In this document: positions 26,146-34,868 of the stretch, piece by piece | Layout: each line of letters opens with the position of its first letter | How positions within the stretch are numbered: the stretch's first letter is position 1 | Notes under the pieces: model-generated | Told to the model about the DNA's origin: nothing | Databases searched by the model: none | Seen by the model: the letters and a program-made list of their open reading frames with translations, nothing else | Position numbers and translations under genes: made by a program | NCBI RefSeq assembly: GCF_947087965.1 | Contig: NZ_CAMUES010000003.1 | Location: 1 to 64,000 of the forward strand | Direction: 5' to 3' | Length of the DNA stretch: 64,000 nt | Source: an uncultured Mobiluncus sp. | GTDB lineage: Bacteria; Actinomycetota; Actinomycetes; Actinomycetales; Actinomycetaceae

Positions 26146-26208
26146 TACACGAGCCAGGAATCGAACCCAGGAAAAACGCCCCCGCCAAAAAATTGGGGAC
26201 ACTCGTGC
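26146..26208 (-). ncRNA. short tRNA-like structure, 63 nt
   Basis: The acceptor stem GCACGAG/CTCGTGT (one G-T) and T-arm CTGGG-TTCGATT-CCTGG are recognisable, with discriminator A. Between them lies a single G/C-rich hairpin (GTCCCC...GGGGGC) and a T-rich linker, with no room for an anticodon arm. This is the same simplification as at 25894-25966, with a different sequence. Function unknown; it may be a tRNA mimic or a remnant. Confidence 0.4.
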
Positions 26209-26354
26209 AAAACAAAACGCTCCACGCCAATATTCACAAAACAATATCGTCAAGAGAAAAACCCACGTCTTGGGTCGCTATTCTTTTCTCGACATACACA
26301 CCGTGTGGGGGCATCATCCCCTACCCGGTATCCACACCGTGTGGGGGCAAAAAG
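26209..26354. promoter_or_regulatory. two tandem boundary motifs downstream of the helicase gene
   Basis: CACCGTGTGGGGGC occurs at 26299-26312 and again at 26335-26348, both in the orientation that places them upstream of the minus-strand tRNA cluster. No coding gene starts just downstream of them, so if the motif is a promoter or operator it would control the tRNA and tRNA-like genes. Nothing else is seen in this 146-bp gap. Confidence 0.45.
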
Positions 26355-28238
26355 CTAACCCAAACCTAGGGTGTCCTCCACCAGGCGACGCAACACAACC
26401 CGCGCCGGAACCTCACCCGCCACCCCATCATCGGGACGCACATCCTGCCCCCCACCCAAAACAGGAGTCAAAACCTTAGACTTCTCCCCCAAAATCCGCA
26501 TAATCGTCTCGTCCAACGTGCCCGGAGCAACCAAAGTCACACACAACGTATCCCGCGTCTGCCCAATACGGTGGATCCTCGCTTGGGCTTGCGCCACGAT
26601 AGCTGGAGTCCAGTCTGTCTCCACAAAAATCGCCACCGTCGCCCGTGTTAAAGTCACCCCCACTCCGGCCGCATGAATCGAAGCCAACAACACCGGTAGC
26701 CGCCCTTCCTGAAAATCGTCCACCATCCGGGAAACATCCTCAGTCGCCATCCCCCCACGAATCACCCCAAAATTTTTCACTCCCATATCCTCAACCGTCT
26801 CAATCAAGGCGTCCATCACCTCTCGATGGTGTGCCCAAACAATCAACGGCTCCGCAAACAGCCCATCCTCTCCCGCCGGATGGGTATCTAGCCAGTCTGC
26901 TAACAGTTCTTTAGCGGCCACAATCTTGCAGCGGCCCGCCGCAACCCTAAGTCTCGAAATGTGGGGCAAAGCCTCCGAACAGTACTCGTCAACCAGCTGA
27001 GGGGTTGGTGCGACACCCAAATCTTTAGCCCAGGCGCGTATCGCATCTACTACTTCCCTATGTGCTTTACGGTATTCGCCCAAATCGACATCCACAATTT
27101 TTGACTGGGACACCATTTCGGGAATATTGGCCACCACGGTTTGCGGATGCCGCACCCAAACGTGAGCATCCAATGTTTGACGCAGTTTGGGGAGTTGGTT
27201 TTTTCGTGGCAGGCGTGCCCCCCACGGGGTTTTCCACGTGTAGGTTTGCAGGAAAGCGCCAGGGTTTTTGAACCATCGGATAGTTTTTGTTACTTCCAGG
27301 ATGGGTAGTAGTTCGTCTGGGGAGGCTAACATGGGTGTGCCGGTTAGACAGTAGCAGGGCGAGTCGGTGTGGCGGGCGATGGCGCGCACCTGTTGGGTGC
27401 GTTTCGCTTTCCCGTTCTTTATCCGGTGCGCCTCGTCCACAATAATCACGCCAGGAGCCCAATCTTGAAGGGTCTTCGTGAATTGGGGTCGGGCGGCAAG
27501 CAAAGAATCCGTCGTGATTACTGTCCCCCGGTCTGGCAGCGTGACTTTGTCTGGTTTGGTTTTTGCCGTGACTAGGGAAATCTCCGCACCTATCCCGCAG
27601 ATTTGGGATTCTTCGATTTCTTTGCGCCAACCGGTCGCCATAACCGGTGGGGCTATTACGAGAAGCCTGGCTGGGTTGTGGCAGGCCGCCGCCGCCAAAG
27701 CGATACGGGTCTTGCCTAAACCCATCGGTTCAGCAATAAGCCGGTGTCCGGACGCGGCAAGACTAGCCGCCTCCTGTTGATAGTCGTAAAGGTTTAGACC
27801 GAACCAGTCGGGGATTTCGGGTGCGAACTGTGTCAAGTATTGTTTGGCCCCGTCGGTGAATGTTAGGTCTGTCCCGGTGAGGGTTTTGGCTAGGCTAGGG
27901 GTGATAGTGAACCAGCCGTCGGTGTCCCATTTCGCGGTCGGCCCTAATATTCTGGCCGTGTTTTCACGCCCCGCGAACCTAGGAAACACCACCAAACCCC
28001 CCGTCCGCCGGTTTTTGGCCAACAACGGTTTTTGCAGACTACTGATAGTGTGCCCGTCTAGCCGCCTGTCACGTAATATCCGGTATTTAGCCAGTAGCCG
28101 ACGCGGGTCACCCACCAAAACATTAGTCGCCCATTCACTGTTGCTGTTTCGTGTCGTGTAAGGCAGGAGCGGGTTGGTGTCGAACACGAGCCTCGGCCTG
28201 GTTACGGTACCGGTCAGGATACAGGTGGGAGTGGTCAT
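26355..28238 (-). CDS. SNF2-family DEAH-box helicase
   Basis: The protein has 627 residues. The N-terminal ~140 residues are poorly conserved; then RLIAEPMGLGKT (Walker A near 173), a DEAH box (VDEAHRIKNG near 268), SAT-like TGTPM, and the C-terminal helicase lobe ending with QAQARIHRIGQT (motif VI near 555). Members move along double-stranded DNA and remodel DNA-protein complexes or forks. The ATG at 28238 has no Shine-Dalgarno box; instead the boundary motif CCCCACACGGT ends exactly 7 nt upstream. The gene is monocistronic in appearance, flanked by the tRNA cluster and the VirB8-like gene. Confidence 0.88.
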   Translation of the reverse strand: MTTPTCILTGTVTRPRLVFDTNPLLPYTTRNSNSEWATNVLVGDPRRLLAKYRILRDRRLDGHTISSLQKPLLAKNRRTGGLVVFPRFAGRENTARILGPTAKWDTDGWFTITPSLAKTLTGTDLTFTDGAKQYLTQFAPEIPDWFGLNLYDYQQEAASLAASGHRLIAEPMGLGKTRIALAAAACHNPARLLVIAPPVMATGWRKEIEESQICGIGAEISLVTAKTKPDKVTLPDRGTVITTDSLLAARPQFTKTLQDWAPGVIIVDEAHRIKNGKAKRTQQVRAIARHTDSPCYCLTGTPMLASPDELLPILEVTKTIRWFKNPGAFLQTYTWKTPWGARLPRKNQLPKLRQTLDAHVWVRHPQTVVANIPEMVSQSKIVDVDLGEYRKAHREVVDAIRAWAKDLGVAPTPQLVDEYCSEALPHISRLRVAAGRCKIVAAKELLADWLDTHPAGEDGLFAEPLIVWAHHREVMDALIETVEDMGVKNFGVIRGGMATEDVSRMVDDFQEGRLPVLLASIHAAGVGVTLTRATVAIFVETDWTPAIVAQAQARIHRIGQTRDTLCVTLVAPGTLDETIMRILGEKSKVLTPVLGGGQDVRPDDGVAGEVPARVVLRRLVEDTLGLG

Positions 28239-28245
28239 GGTTGTG

Positions 28246-28256
28246 ACCGTGTGGGG
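28246..28256 (-). promoter_or_regulatory. boundary motif in the ribosome-site position
   Basis: CCCCACACGGT on the minus strand ends 7 nt before the SNF2 gene ATG, where a Shine-Dalgarno box is expected but missing. The same 7-nt spacing is seen at the starts at 44344, 57906 and 57945. Confidence 0.5.
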
Positions 28257-28316
28257 CGCAAAATGTTCTTGCCGGTAGCATCAAAAAGTGCGCACCCTCC
28301 ACCACAGCGCAACAGG

Positions 28317-29060
28317 CTATAGCCCTAACGGTTCCGCACCCTCAACAAACTCATCCACCACATACTTATCCCCGTCACGAACCACCGTAACTGTATACCC
28401 ATACATGTCTGTAGAATGCAGTTCACCACTATCGTAAAGGCTAGTGTTCACCAACATATATAGGACAATCCTATCCGGGTCAGCCTTACCCGAGTCCCCC
28501 AAAACAGTTGAATCCAAATCGGCCCTAGCCTCAGCCGTGATACCTGCACCAGTCATGCCTGTCCAGTCCCGCTTGTCGGATGCGCTCAACGTTCCCGGAT
28601 CATGGTCGTTAACAATTTTCTTGCTGCACAGTCCTTTCCGGTAAGCCGCCCGATAACCAGAATAAGGATTCGCATAATTTTTGTTCATAGACAGGGCTAC
28701 GGAAATAAAGTCGCTGGCGGTCTTTTCTGCAGACTCCACCGCCTGAGCCCAGTCTTGCTCGCTCACACCATCCGGCAATTCGAAGTGTCCGCTCTCCACG
28801 GTTTCGATAGACTCACCGGGCTTTTTATCCCCTACAGTTTCGCCAGGGTATGGGGCACGCTCATCCTCCGGGTTGACCTTCTCGTCATCCTTCCCGGGTT
28901 GAGGCACAGTGGGGGCCGTGTCATCTATAGACGGTGCAGCTACAGGCCCTGGAGTGTCTGGGGTAGCGAACCTGCCCCACCCGGACACAACCCCCATAAT
29001 AGCCACAATCACTGTCACCACGACAAGCACAGTCACAGCAACCCAAATCTTTTTATTCAC
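28317..29060 (-). CDS. VirB8-like / NTF2-fold conjugation protein
   Basis: The protein has 247 residues. One N-terminal membrane helix (about residues 5-25) is followed by a Pro/Asp/Glu-rich linker to ~residue 95 and a compact C-terminal domain of alternating helix and strand. A single-pass protein with an exported NTF2-like domain is characteristic of VirB8 and related T4SS assembly factors. This is a topology-based call. It lies 27 bp after the hydrolase gene, with the motif at 29106-29116 inside the hydrolase's last codons. Confidence 0.55.
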   Translation of the reverse strand: MNKKIWVAVTVLVVVTVIVAIMGVVSGWGRFATPDTPGPVAAPSIDDTAPTVPQPGKDDEKVNPEDERAPYPGETVGDKKPGESIETVESGHFELPDGVSEQDWAQAVESAEKTASDFISVALSMNKNYANPYSGYRAAYRKGLCSKKIVNDHDPGTLSASDKRDWTGMTGAGITAEARADLDSTVLGDSGKADPDRIVLYMLVNTSLYDSGELHSTDMYGYTVTVVRDGDKYVVDEFVEGAEPLGL

Positions 29061-29087
29061 AGTCCGCTCCTATCCGGTCAAGGAACC

Positions 29088-31835
29088 TTACGGTTTCCTG
29101 CCTTTACCGTGTGGGGTGGGTTCGCCCTGTTTGGGGGTTTCCTCTGTTTTTGTGCCGGTAACCTTACCGGTCTTCAAATCCACGCCGTTAGCCGCCATCC
29201 AGTCGATGGGGTTGATTAGCGGCGGTGACGCATACGTAATAATAGTAGTCGAGTTCGCCGGCCCCCTGGTGCCTATCTCGAAATGTAGGTGCGGGGCATA
29301 AGGGGAGCATCTCCTGCCGCAAGTACCGCCCACATAGCCGATAGGCTGCCCGGCCACCACCTTATCGCCCACTTTGATACCGTCAACGTACCTGCTCAAA
29401 TGTTTATACACGGACCAATGCCCGTCCTTATGGTTAATAGTTATAGTGTTCCCGGCGCCCTCAACCATGCCGATAGCCGCGACTTCGCCAGCTTTAGCCG
29501 CCAAAATAGTCTCACCCTTAGCCGCCCCAATATCTACGCCACGATGCCACCGGCTACCGTAGCTAATGTTGCGCGGCCCATACCCTGACGTGATACGCCT
29601 GAACTGTTTCAACGGGTAAGTCCAACCGGTTTTCGACACTATCGTGCCAGGCATAGCCCCGGTAGCCCCCAAACTATCTACCCCGCAACCGTCCGTCACA
29701 CCGCCCCCCACAGCGTCCACTATCATGGTGGCGGCTTCTTCCCACCAAGCATACTTGTATGGGTAGGCAGACCCTTGTACGGCCTGACATTTAGCACCCA
29801 GCGTGGTGGCTTTCTGTGCCCGCTTGTTTATCCGATAGCCCTGCCCGACCTTGGGACCGACCATGCCTAGGAATGCTTTTGTCGCATATTCAATGTTCAT
29901 GATTTGTTCTTTGGTGCCCCACCCGGATGAAGGACGCTGCTGGAACAGGCCCAGCGAGTCACGATCCCCGCCGGGAAGATTAGTAAGATGTGTTTCGACG
30001 ATTGCGGTCATGATTGCCATGATTTGTTCGTCTCTGGTTGCCCCGTTTTTTTGTGCGGCACGGATGATAGCGGTGGCGTTGTCGACTTGGGTTTGGTTCA
30101 TTTTGAATGTTTCGCCTTTCCCGCCTTTGGCTTTCACTACCCAACCGACTGAGAGTCTGCTTTCGGGTGCGTCTTGGTTTTTTGGGGTTTTTGTGCCGGT
30201 CGCCTTGTCAACAGCGTCCTGTTCGGCTTTCTGTTTTTCGTCCGGATCTGTGGGGATAGCGGGGGGATATTCGGAGCATTGCGGCGTGTAGTCTCTTCCG
30301 AGCATCCAGGCGAAGGCGTTTTCATAAATTTTTTCGGCTTTATTTTTGTCTATCCCTACTAGAGGTAGGGCTTGCAAATTTTTGATGAGCGCGTCGCTGC
30401 GTTTTTTTACACACGCATTGTTTTCTGGTGTGTCCATTGTCATGTATGTGCCTTGATTGTTGGTGATGGTTTCGCAGGTGAGGGCAAAAATGTTGTGGTC
30501 GTGGTTGTATCCGCCACCGTTTTTGAGAATGTAGGCGACGGCGCGGGTTGCGGCCAGAAAATCGTTTGCTACCTTGTCGGGTACTAATTGTTTGACCTGG
30601 TTGTTGAATCCGTAGGGGCCGCGGCCTTCCCCGACACTCAACCCGTCATCTTTTTTGCCGCCGTCTGGCCTGATTCGGTCGGTTTTACGGACACCACCCG
30701 CGACAGGAGTAAACACAACATTAGTGTTGAACACTGCGGGAGCAAACACGACACTATTATCGAACGCGGCAGTTTTCGCCTTGGGTGTCTTCTTGAACGG
30801 GTCAGCGCTAGTGTCAGGACCAGACAATTGGGCTTTCTTGTCCACCGGGCCTCTCACAGAAATATGCACATGATCCATATGTCGGGTAGTGTCATTGTCA
30901 GCCGCCCGGGAAGGGAGTTTGTAGTCCTTCTGTCTGATAGTCCCATCCGGGCTCACCAACCAGATTTGGTTATAGTAGATAACATATTTAATGTTGAATG
31001 TTTTGGCGTTCCCGAGCGCCCATTGGACTATAGACTTTCCTAACTGTTTGGCTTGTGGCGTGTCCCATTTACGTCCATCGTTGACCATAAAATCGAGGGC
31101 GCGCCCGTTCTCATGATCTCCACCGCCGACACCGGCACGGTTGCCGATACCGTGTATGGTTTTCACGTCCGGGAAGCCTTCATGCCCGCACCTGTATAGG
31201 TAGAGTGCCGCGTCGGTGAGTCCTTTTTCTTTTTTTGAGTCTCCTGGGGCGCACCCGGTTATTGGTCCGGCGGTTTTCCCACCGAATGTGGGTGTGGCGT
31301 CTACGGGGGAGCCGGTTTCGTTGCGGGATAGTATGGCTGCCAATATTTGCCACGGCACATGCTGTTCGTTTTCTACCCTGATTACGGTTTTGAATTGTGT
31401 CTCGGATAGTGCGGTGTTGTTGACGAACGCGGCTCTGGATATGGATTCTTGTCCTTTTGGTGCGTCTGCGAGGGAGTAGATGAGTAGTGACGCTGCGAAG
31501 ATAATGCTGGTTAGGGCGAGGAGTGGGGCGAGTATTATGACGGTGGCGACGATGGCTATCCGTTTGCGGCCTTGTGTGGTTTTGAAGTTTTCGAGGGTGG
31601 TTTTCCCGAGTTGTATTCCTCCTTGTATGGCCGCCCCGTGTAGTCCGCCTTTCATGGCTCCGTCTACGGCTGCTTTAGCAACGTTTTTGCCGTCGTTTAT
31701 GGTGTCTTTCGCAATATCTGCCGCCCCGTATTCGTCACCGCCTACAGGTGTGGGCCGTGGGGATGCGGGTGGTGTAATGTTTTCCGCATGCCCGGACTGT
31801 GGTATCTCGTGGGGGGTGGGGGTAGTTTCAGGCAC
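29088..31835 (-). CDS. multidomain peptidoglycan hydrolase of the conjugation system
   Basis: The protein has 915 residues. A cytoplasmic N-terminus and one membrane helix (about 90-120) precede three enzyme-like regions: a peptidase-like segment GGGDHENGRALDFMVND with a later HMDHVHISV (near 245-320), a lysozyme/transglycosylase-like segment DSLGLFQQRPSSGWG (near 630), and an M23 peptidase with HRGVDIGA and HLHFEIG near the C-terminus. Such proteins open the cell wall for the secretion channel (VirB1/TcpG role). The GTG start at 31835 has no Shine-Dalgarno box and lies 11 nt after the CACAC core of the boundary motif. The motif near 29106 is read in frame as PTPHGKG. Confidence 0.85.
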   Translation of the reverse strand: MPETTPTPHEIPQSGHAENITPPASPRPTPVGGDEYGAADIAKDTINDGKNVAKAAVDGAMKGGLHGAAIQGGIQLGKTTLENFKTTQGRKRIAIVATVIILAPLLALTSIIFAASLLIYSLADAPKGQESISRAAFVNNTALSETQFKTVIRVENEQHVPWQILAAILSRNETGSPVDATPTFGGKTAGPITGCAPGDSKKEKGLTDAALYLYRCGHEGFPDVKTIHGIGNRAGVGGGDHENGRALDFMVNDGRKWDTPQAKQLGKSIVQWALGNAKTFNIKYVIYYNQIWLVSPDGTIRQKDYKLPSRAADNDTTRHMDHVHISVRGPVDKKAQLSGPDTSADPFKKTPKAKTAAFDNSVVFAPAVFNTNVVFTPVAGGVRKTDRIRPDGGKKDDGLSVGEGRGPYGFNNQVKQLVPDKVANDFLAATRAVAYILKNGGGYNHDHNIFALTCETITNNQGTYMTMDTPENNACVKKRSDALIKNLQALPLVGIDKNKAEKIYENAFAWMLGRDYTPQCSEYPPAIPTDPDEKQKAEQDAVDKATGTKTPKNQDAPESRLSVGWVVKAKGGKGETFKMNQTQVDNATAIIRAAQKNGATRDEQIMAIMTAIVETHLTNLPGGDRDSLGLFQQRPSSGWGTKEQIMNIEYATKAFLGMVGPKVGQGYRINKRAQKATTLGAKCQAVQGSAYPYKYAWWEEAATMIVDAVGGGVTDGCGVDSLGATGAMPGTIVSKTGWTYPLKQFRRITSGYGPRNISYGSRWHRGVDIGAAKGETILAAKAGEVAAIGMVEGAGNTITINHKDGHWSVYKHLSRYVDGIKVGDKVVAGQPIGYVGGTCGRRCSPYAPHLHFEIGTRGPANSTTIITYASPPLINPIDWMAANGVDLKTGKVTGTKTEETPKQGEPTPHGKGRKP

Positions 31836-31860
31836 GTGTCGTGTTTGTGTGCGGTAAAGG

Positions 31861-33453
31861 TTAGGCTACGAGTTGTTTGTCCCAGTCTTTACGGACTTTT
31901 CCTGACGCGACAAGGACCCCGGCTTTGTATAGGCGTAGCGCGTTTTCGTAGTTGTGCCTGTCGTCTCCGTCATCAAAAATACGATCGTCGCCTTGCATGT
32001 GCGCCCAGAATGAGGCAATGTTGGTGTATTGCCGTCTGGTGGCTTTTTGCGGTTTGAGGGTGTGTAGCCAGAGGAGGGCTTGGGCACGGTCTGTGCCTTT
32101 CCATTCGGACAAGTCCTGCACGGCTTGTTGTAAATCTTCGATTGTGGTGATAGTTTTGAGGGCTTTCGCGGCAATATGTTTCGGTAACTGTCCGGGGGCG
32201 ACTGCGGGGATTGTGTAGTCTTGTTTGATGGTTTCCCAGCCTTCCCCGTTTTCGCGGCGGCGACTGATTTCTGCCCCTAAATGTTGTTGCATCACTAGCG
32301 AATAGTCCCGGATTTTGTTTCCGACGGGGTTCTCTCCGACACGGCGTAGTTCTTCAAGTTCCTGTTCGCGTTGTAGCATGGCGTCTGTTTCGGCCTGTTT
32401 TGCTTGCCTAGATTTTTTCGCCGTAGTGTTTGGGGTGTCCCATTGTGGACCGTGGCTGGTTCGTATATCGCTGGTGGTGAGCCGGTCTCCTAGGGAGTCC
32501 CCTGTCTTGTCGTCGCCCTCGTACTGTTGGTCGAGGGAGTAGGGGCGGCTGTGGATTCGTCCACTAATTATTCCGTAGGCGATTTGTTGGTGGGCTTGAC
32601 GGTTGCTACTGTCGGATTCGCGCTGTTCTTGCCGTATCTGTTCCCAAATCGTGGCTCGTTCGGCGGGTGTGAGGATACGGTTTTGGAGGGTTTCGGTTTC
32701 TTCGATACGTTTTTCGAGTTCTTTGATTCCTGCCGTGTCGCGTCCATCAATTTTGCGCATATATTCGTTGGGGTCTAGCCCAGCCTCGTCGATGAGGGAA
32801 TATTTTTTGAGTACCCCCCGGACTTTCATGTTCATATAGTTGCCTTGGACTTTCGCTACGGCTTGCCGGATTTTTGCGCGACGTAGCCCTTCTGCCCGAT
32901 AGTTGTAGGCTTCGTCGGTTTCGCCTTCTTCGCGTGCGGGCGGCCGGTTTTGGGGGCTGGTTTGGTCGATGGCGTGCCGGACGGGCACCATATAGTCTTC
33001 GGCAACCCATTGGGCGACTTCATCGGCGAGGCTGGGGTCTTTCCTGATTCGGGCGAAGTCTGACATGCGCCGCCGGGCGGTATCTTTAGCATCGTCGAGG
33101 AGTTCTGCCCAACTGGAGTAGGTGGGTGAGAATGCGGCGATGAGTTCGTCACTGATCTGTTCGCCTTTTTCAGGGTAGTGGATTCCGCCTTGGTCGGGGG
33201 TTTTCCACAGTTCGGGGTCTTTATAGTCGAGGGGCTGCTGCGAGTAGTCGATGAATTGTTCGGGTTTCATGATTGTTTCTTTTTCCTGCTGGGGGTCTGG
33301 TTTTGTGTTTTCCCGTGTGGGGGTTGGGGCGGTTTCGTCGAGGTCGTTGGGTGCGGTTTCGTGTTCTTCGGGCGCGAACTGTCCGCCGTCGGGTTGGCCT
33401 TTGCTTTTACGTTTTTGTGTTTTCGCGTTTTTTTTGGCGGCTACGTATCCCAT
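31861..33453 (-). CDS. tagged hypothetical protein (GGQFAPEEH), 530 aa
   Basis: ATG at 33453 follows GGGAGAAGGGGACCGCA. Residues ~17-42 contain KSKGQPDGGQFAPEEH and PNDLD, the same tag that opens eight of the MORN-repeat proteins, although the rest of the protein is unrelated. The body is hydrophilic and helical, rich in Glu, Arg and Gln, with coiled-coil-like stretches (EKRIEETETLQNRILTPAER). No catalytic motif is recognised. It is embedded between the wall hydrolase and VirB4 genes, which ties the tag to the conjugation machinery. Confidence 0.75.
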   Translation of the reverse strand: MGYVAAKKNAKTQKRKSKGQPDGGQFAPEEHETAPNDLDETAPTPTRENTKPDPQQEKETIMKPEQFIDYSQQPLDYKDPELWKTPDQGGIHYPEKGEQISDELIAAFSPTYSSWAELLDDAKDTARRRMSDFARIRKDPSLADEVAQWVAEDYMVPVRHAIDQTSPQNRPPAREEGETDEAYNYRAEGLRRAKIRQAVAKVQGNYMNMKVRGVLKKYSLIDEAGLDPNEYMRKIDGRDTAGIKELEKRIEETETLQNRILTPAERATIWEQIRQEQRESDSSNRQAHQQIAYGIISGRIHSRPYSLDQQYEGDDKTGDSLGDRLTTSDIRTSHGPQWDTPNTTAKKSRQAKQAETDAMLQREQELEELRRVGENPVGNKIRDYSLVMQQHLGAEISRRRENGEGWETIKQDYTIPAVAPGQLPKHIAAKALKTITTIEDLQQAVQDLSEWKGTDRAQALLWLHTLKPQKATRRQYTNIASFWAHMQGDDRIFDDGDDRHNYENALRLYKAGVLVASGKVRKDWDKQLVA

Positions 33454-33501
33454 TGCGGTCCCCTTCTCCCGGTTTTTTGGTTTTTCTTGCGACGGCTATT
33501 T

Positions 33502-33562
33502 GTGTGCGGGGGGAAGAGGGGCGGCGTATTTTTGGGGTGGTGAAAGGGCTACCGCACACAAA
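33502..33562. promoter_or_regulatory. divergent pair of boundary motifs
   Basis: GTGTGCGGGG (33502-33511) faces the minus-strand tagged gene, and CCGCACACAAA (33552-33562) faces the plus-strand gene beginning near 33597. Between them lie 40 bases with no other clear signal. Ten bases after the plus-strand CACAC core is ATGTAG, a start codon directly followed by a stop. Confidence 0.5.
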
Positions 33563-33596
33563 CACATTCATGTAGGGTTGGGGCGTCGCCTTTGAC

Positions 33597-34751
33597 GTGT
33601 CCCAGCTTGAGAGAGCGGAAAGAGAGTTACCCGATATGCCTATTCGTTATTCACCGTTTTTGTTGGAAGCCGGAACACCGTTGTTGTTGGGGCGTAGCCC
33701 GCTGGATGTGTTCGGGGACACTTTAGGGTTGAACGGTGAGGGTGGTGTATCGCGTTGGATTCCTACCCCGGTGGGGTCTGTCCCGTTGCCGTCTCCGATT
33801 GTTGATGGGGCTGATGTGCAGCACAGGTGGCCGGGGGTGGATCCTCAATGGTTGAAGAATCCGCTGTTTTGGTTGCCGAAACGGTTGGCGTATCCTTTCC
33901 GGTTTGAGGATGGTACGGTTGAGGATTTGTGTGCTTGGCAGGCGCGGGTTTTTGTGGAGATTGCTGGGGCTTTCCCGGTGAAGATTGGTGAACGGTTTTG
34001 GGTGGGGTTGCATTCGTATGCTGGGGTGCCGTTGCAGGTGCCTTTCGATCCGGACGCGAAGGATATGCCTCTATTGGAGTATGACTTGTCGGAGATGCGT
34101 CTTTTGCGTGAGGCGAGCGATGAGGATTTGGCGCATTTGATTCCTTTGTATGATAGGGATTCTGGTGGCTGGTTGGATGTTCCGTTTTTGGCTGGGGTTG
34201 ATGTGGATACGCCGCGTGGGTTGGAACGGGTGCAGTCTTGGTTGTCTGGTGGGTCGGATCCGGATTTGGATCGGGTTGATTTGGAGTCTTTGTTGGTGGC
34301 TTCGGGGCGTGATTTGGGTTGGGCGCAGTATGCGTTGGATCGTCCGATGGTTTATTTGGAGTCTGGGGAGACTGAGGTGGCGTCGTTTTTTGATGACGTG
34401 TTTGGGGCGGGGCAGTATATGTTGGCGCGGGATATGTGTGATGTGTTGTTGGCTGAACAGGATGAGGGTGTGGTGCCGTCTGGGGTGGAGTTGACGAATT
34501 TTGGTTTGTTGGCGCAGCGTTGGCTTGTTGGTGTTGGTGAGGGTGATGATAGTGGTTTGGCGGGGGATGTGCGTCGGGTTATTTCGGGTGGTTTGTCTGG
34601 TGGTGAGGCTGCTGAGGTGTTGATTGCGGGGCTGGTGGCGGTTATGGGTGTGTTTTCTGATGTGGGGTATCGGTTGGATGATCGTTTTACGGGTGAGCAG
34701 CGTGAGTTGGTGTGGGAGTTGCGTAACCGGCACGGGGTCAAACTAGACTGA
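33597..34751 (+). CDS. hypothetical protein, 384 aa, lone plus-strand gene
   Basis: The start is probably GTG at 33597 (or ATG at 33636). Neither has a convincing Shine-Dalgarno box. The product is acidic and soluble, with many Leu, Asp and Gly residues and no membrane segment or recognised motif. Codons are strongly G/T-rich. Its stop faces the stop of the VirB4 gene, and the 117-bp gap contains two copies of GGGTTTTGG(C/T)AACATT. Its opposite orientation and upstream motif suggest separate regulation. Confidence 0.68.
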   Translation: MSQLERAERELPDMPIRYSPFLLEAGTPLLLGRSPLDVFGDTLGLNGEGGVSRWIPTPVGSVPLPSPIVDGADVQHRWPGVDPQWLKNPLFWLPKRLAYPFRFEDGTVEDLCAWQARVFVEIAGAFPVKIGERFWVGLHSYAGVPLQVPFDPDAKDMPLLEYDLSEMRLLREASDEDLAHLIPLYDRDSGGWLDVPFLAGVDVDTPRGLERVQSWLSGGSDPDLDRVDLESLLVASGRDLGWAQYALDRPMVYLESGETEVASFFDDVFGAGQYMLARDMCDVLLAEQDEGVVPSGVELTNFGLLAQRWLVGVGEGDDSGLAGDVRRVISGGLSGGEAAEVLIAGLVAVMGVFSDVGYRLDDRFTGEQRELVWELRNRHGVKLD

Positions 34752-34868
34752 CCGCCGCTTTTCACTGTGGGGGTTTTGGCAACATTCGGTGTGCTGGTTT
34801 CCGTTGCCGCGTATAGGGTTTAGGCCATTTTAGGTGCGTGTCGCCGTTTAGGGTTTTGGTAACATTTT
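34752..34868. other. convergent intergenic region with a repeated 15-mer
   Basis: GGGTTTTGGCAACATT (near 34774) and GGGTTTTGGTAACATT (near 34850) recur in this short gap. Similar sequence appears inside the FtsK-type gene near 14060-14150. No T-rich hairpin typical of a terminator is obvious. The repeats could be binding sites. Confidence 0.35.

Noticed and set aside
25198..26354. Several short frames in the tRNA cluster as small genes
   Set aside because: They overlap tRNA genes or hairpins, have no ribosome sites, and their peptides look random.
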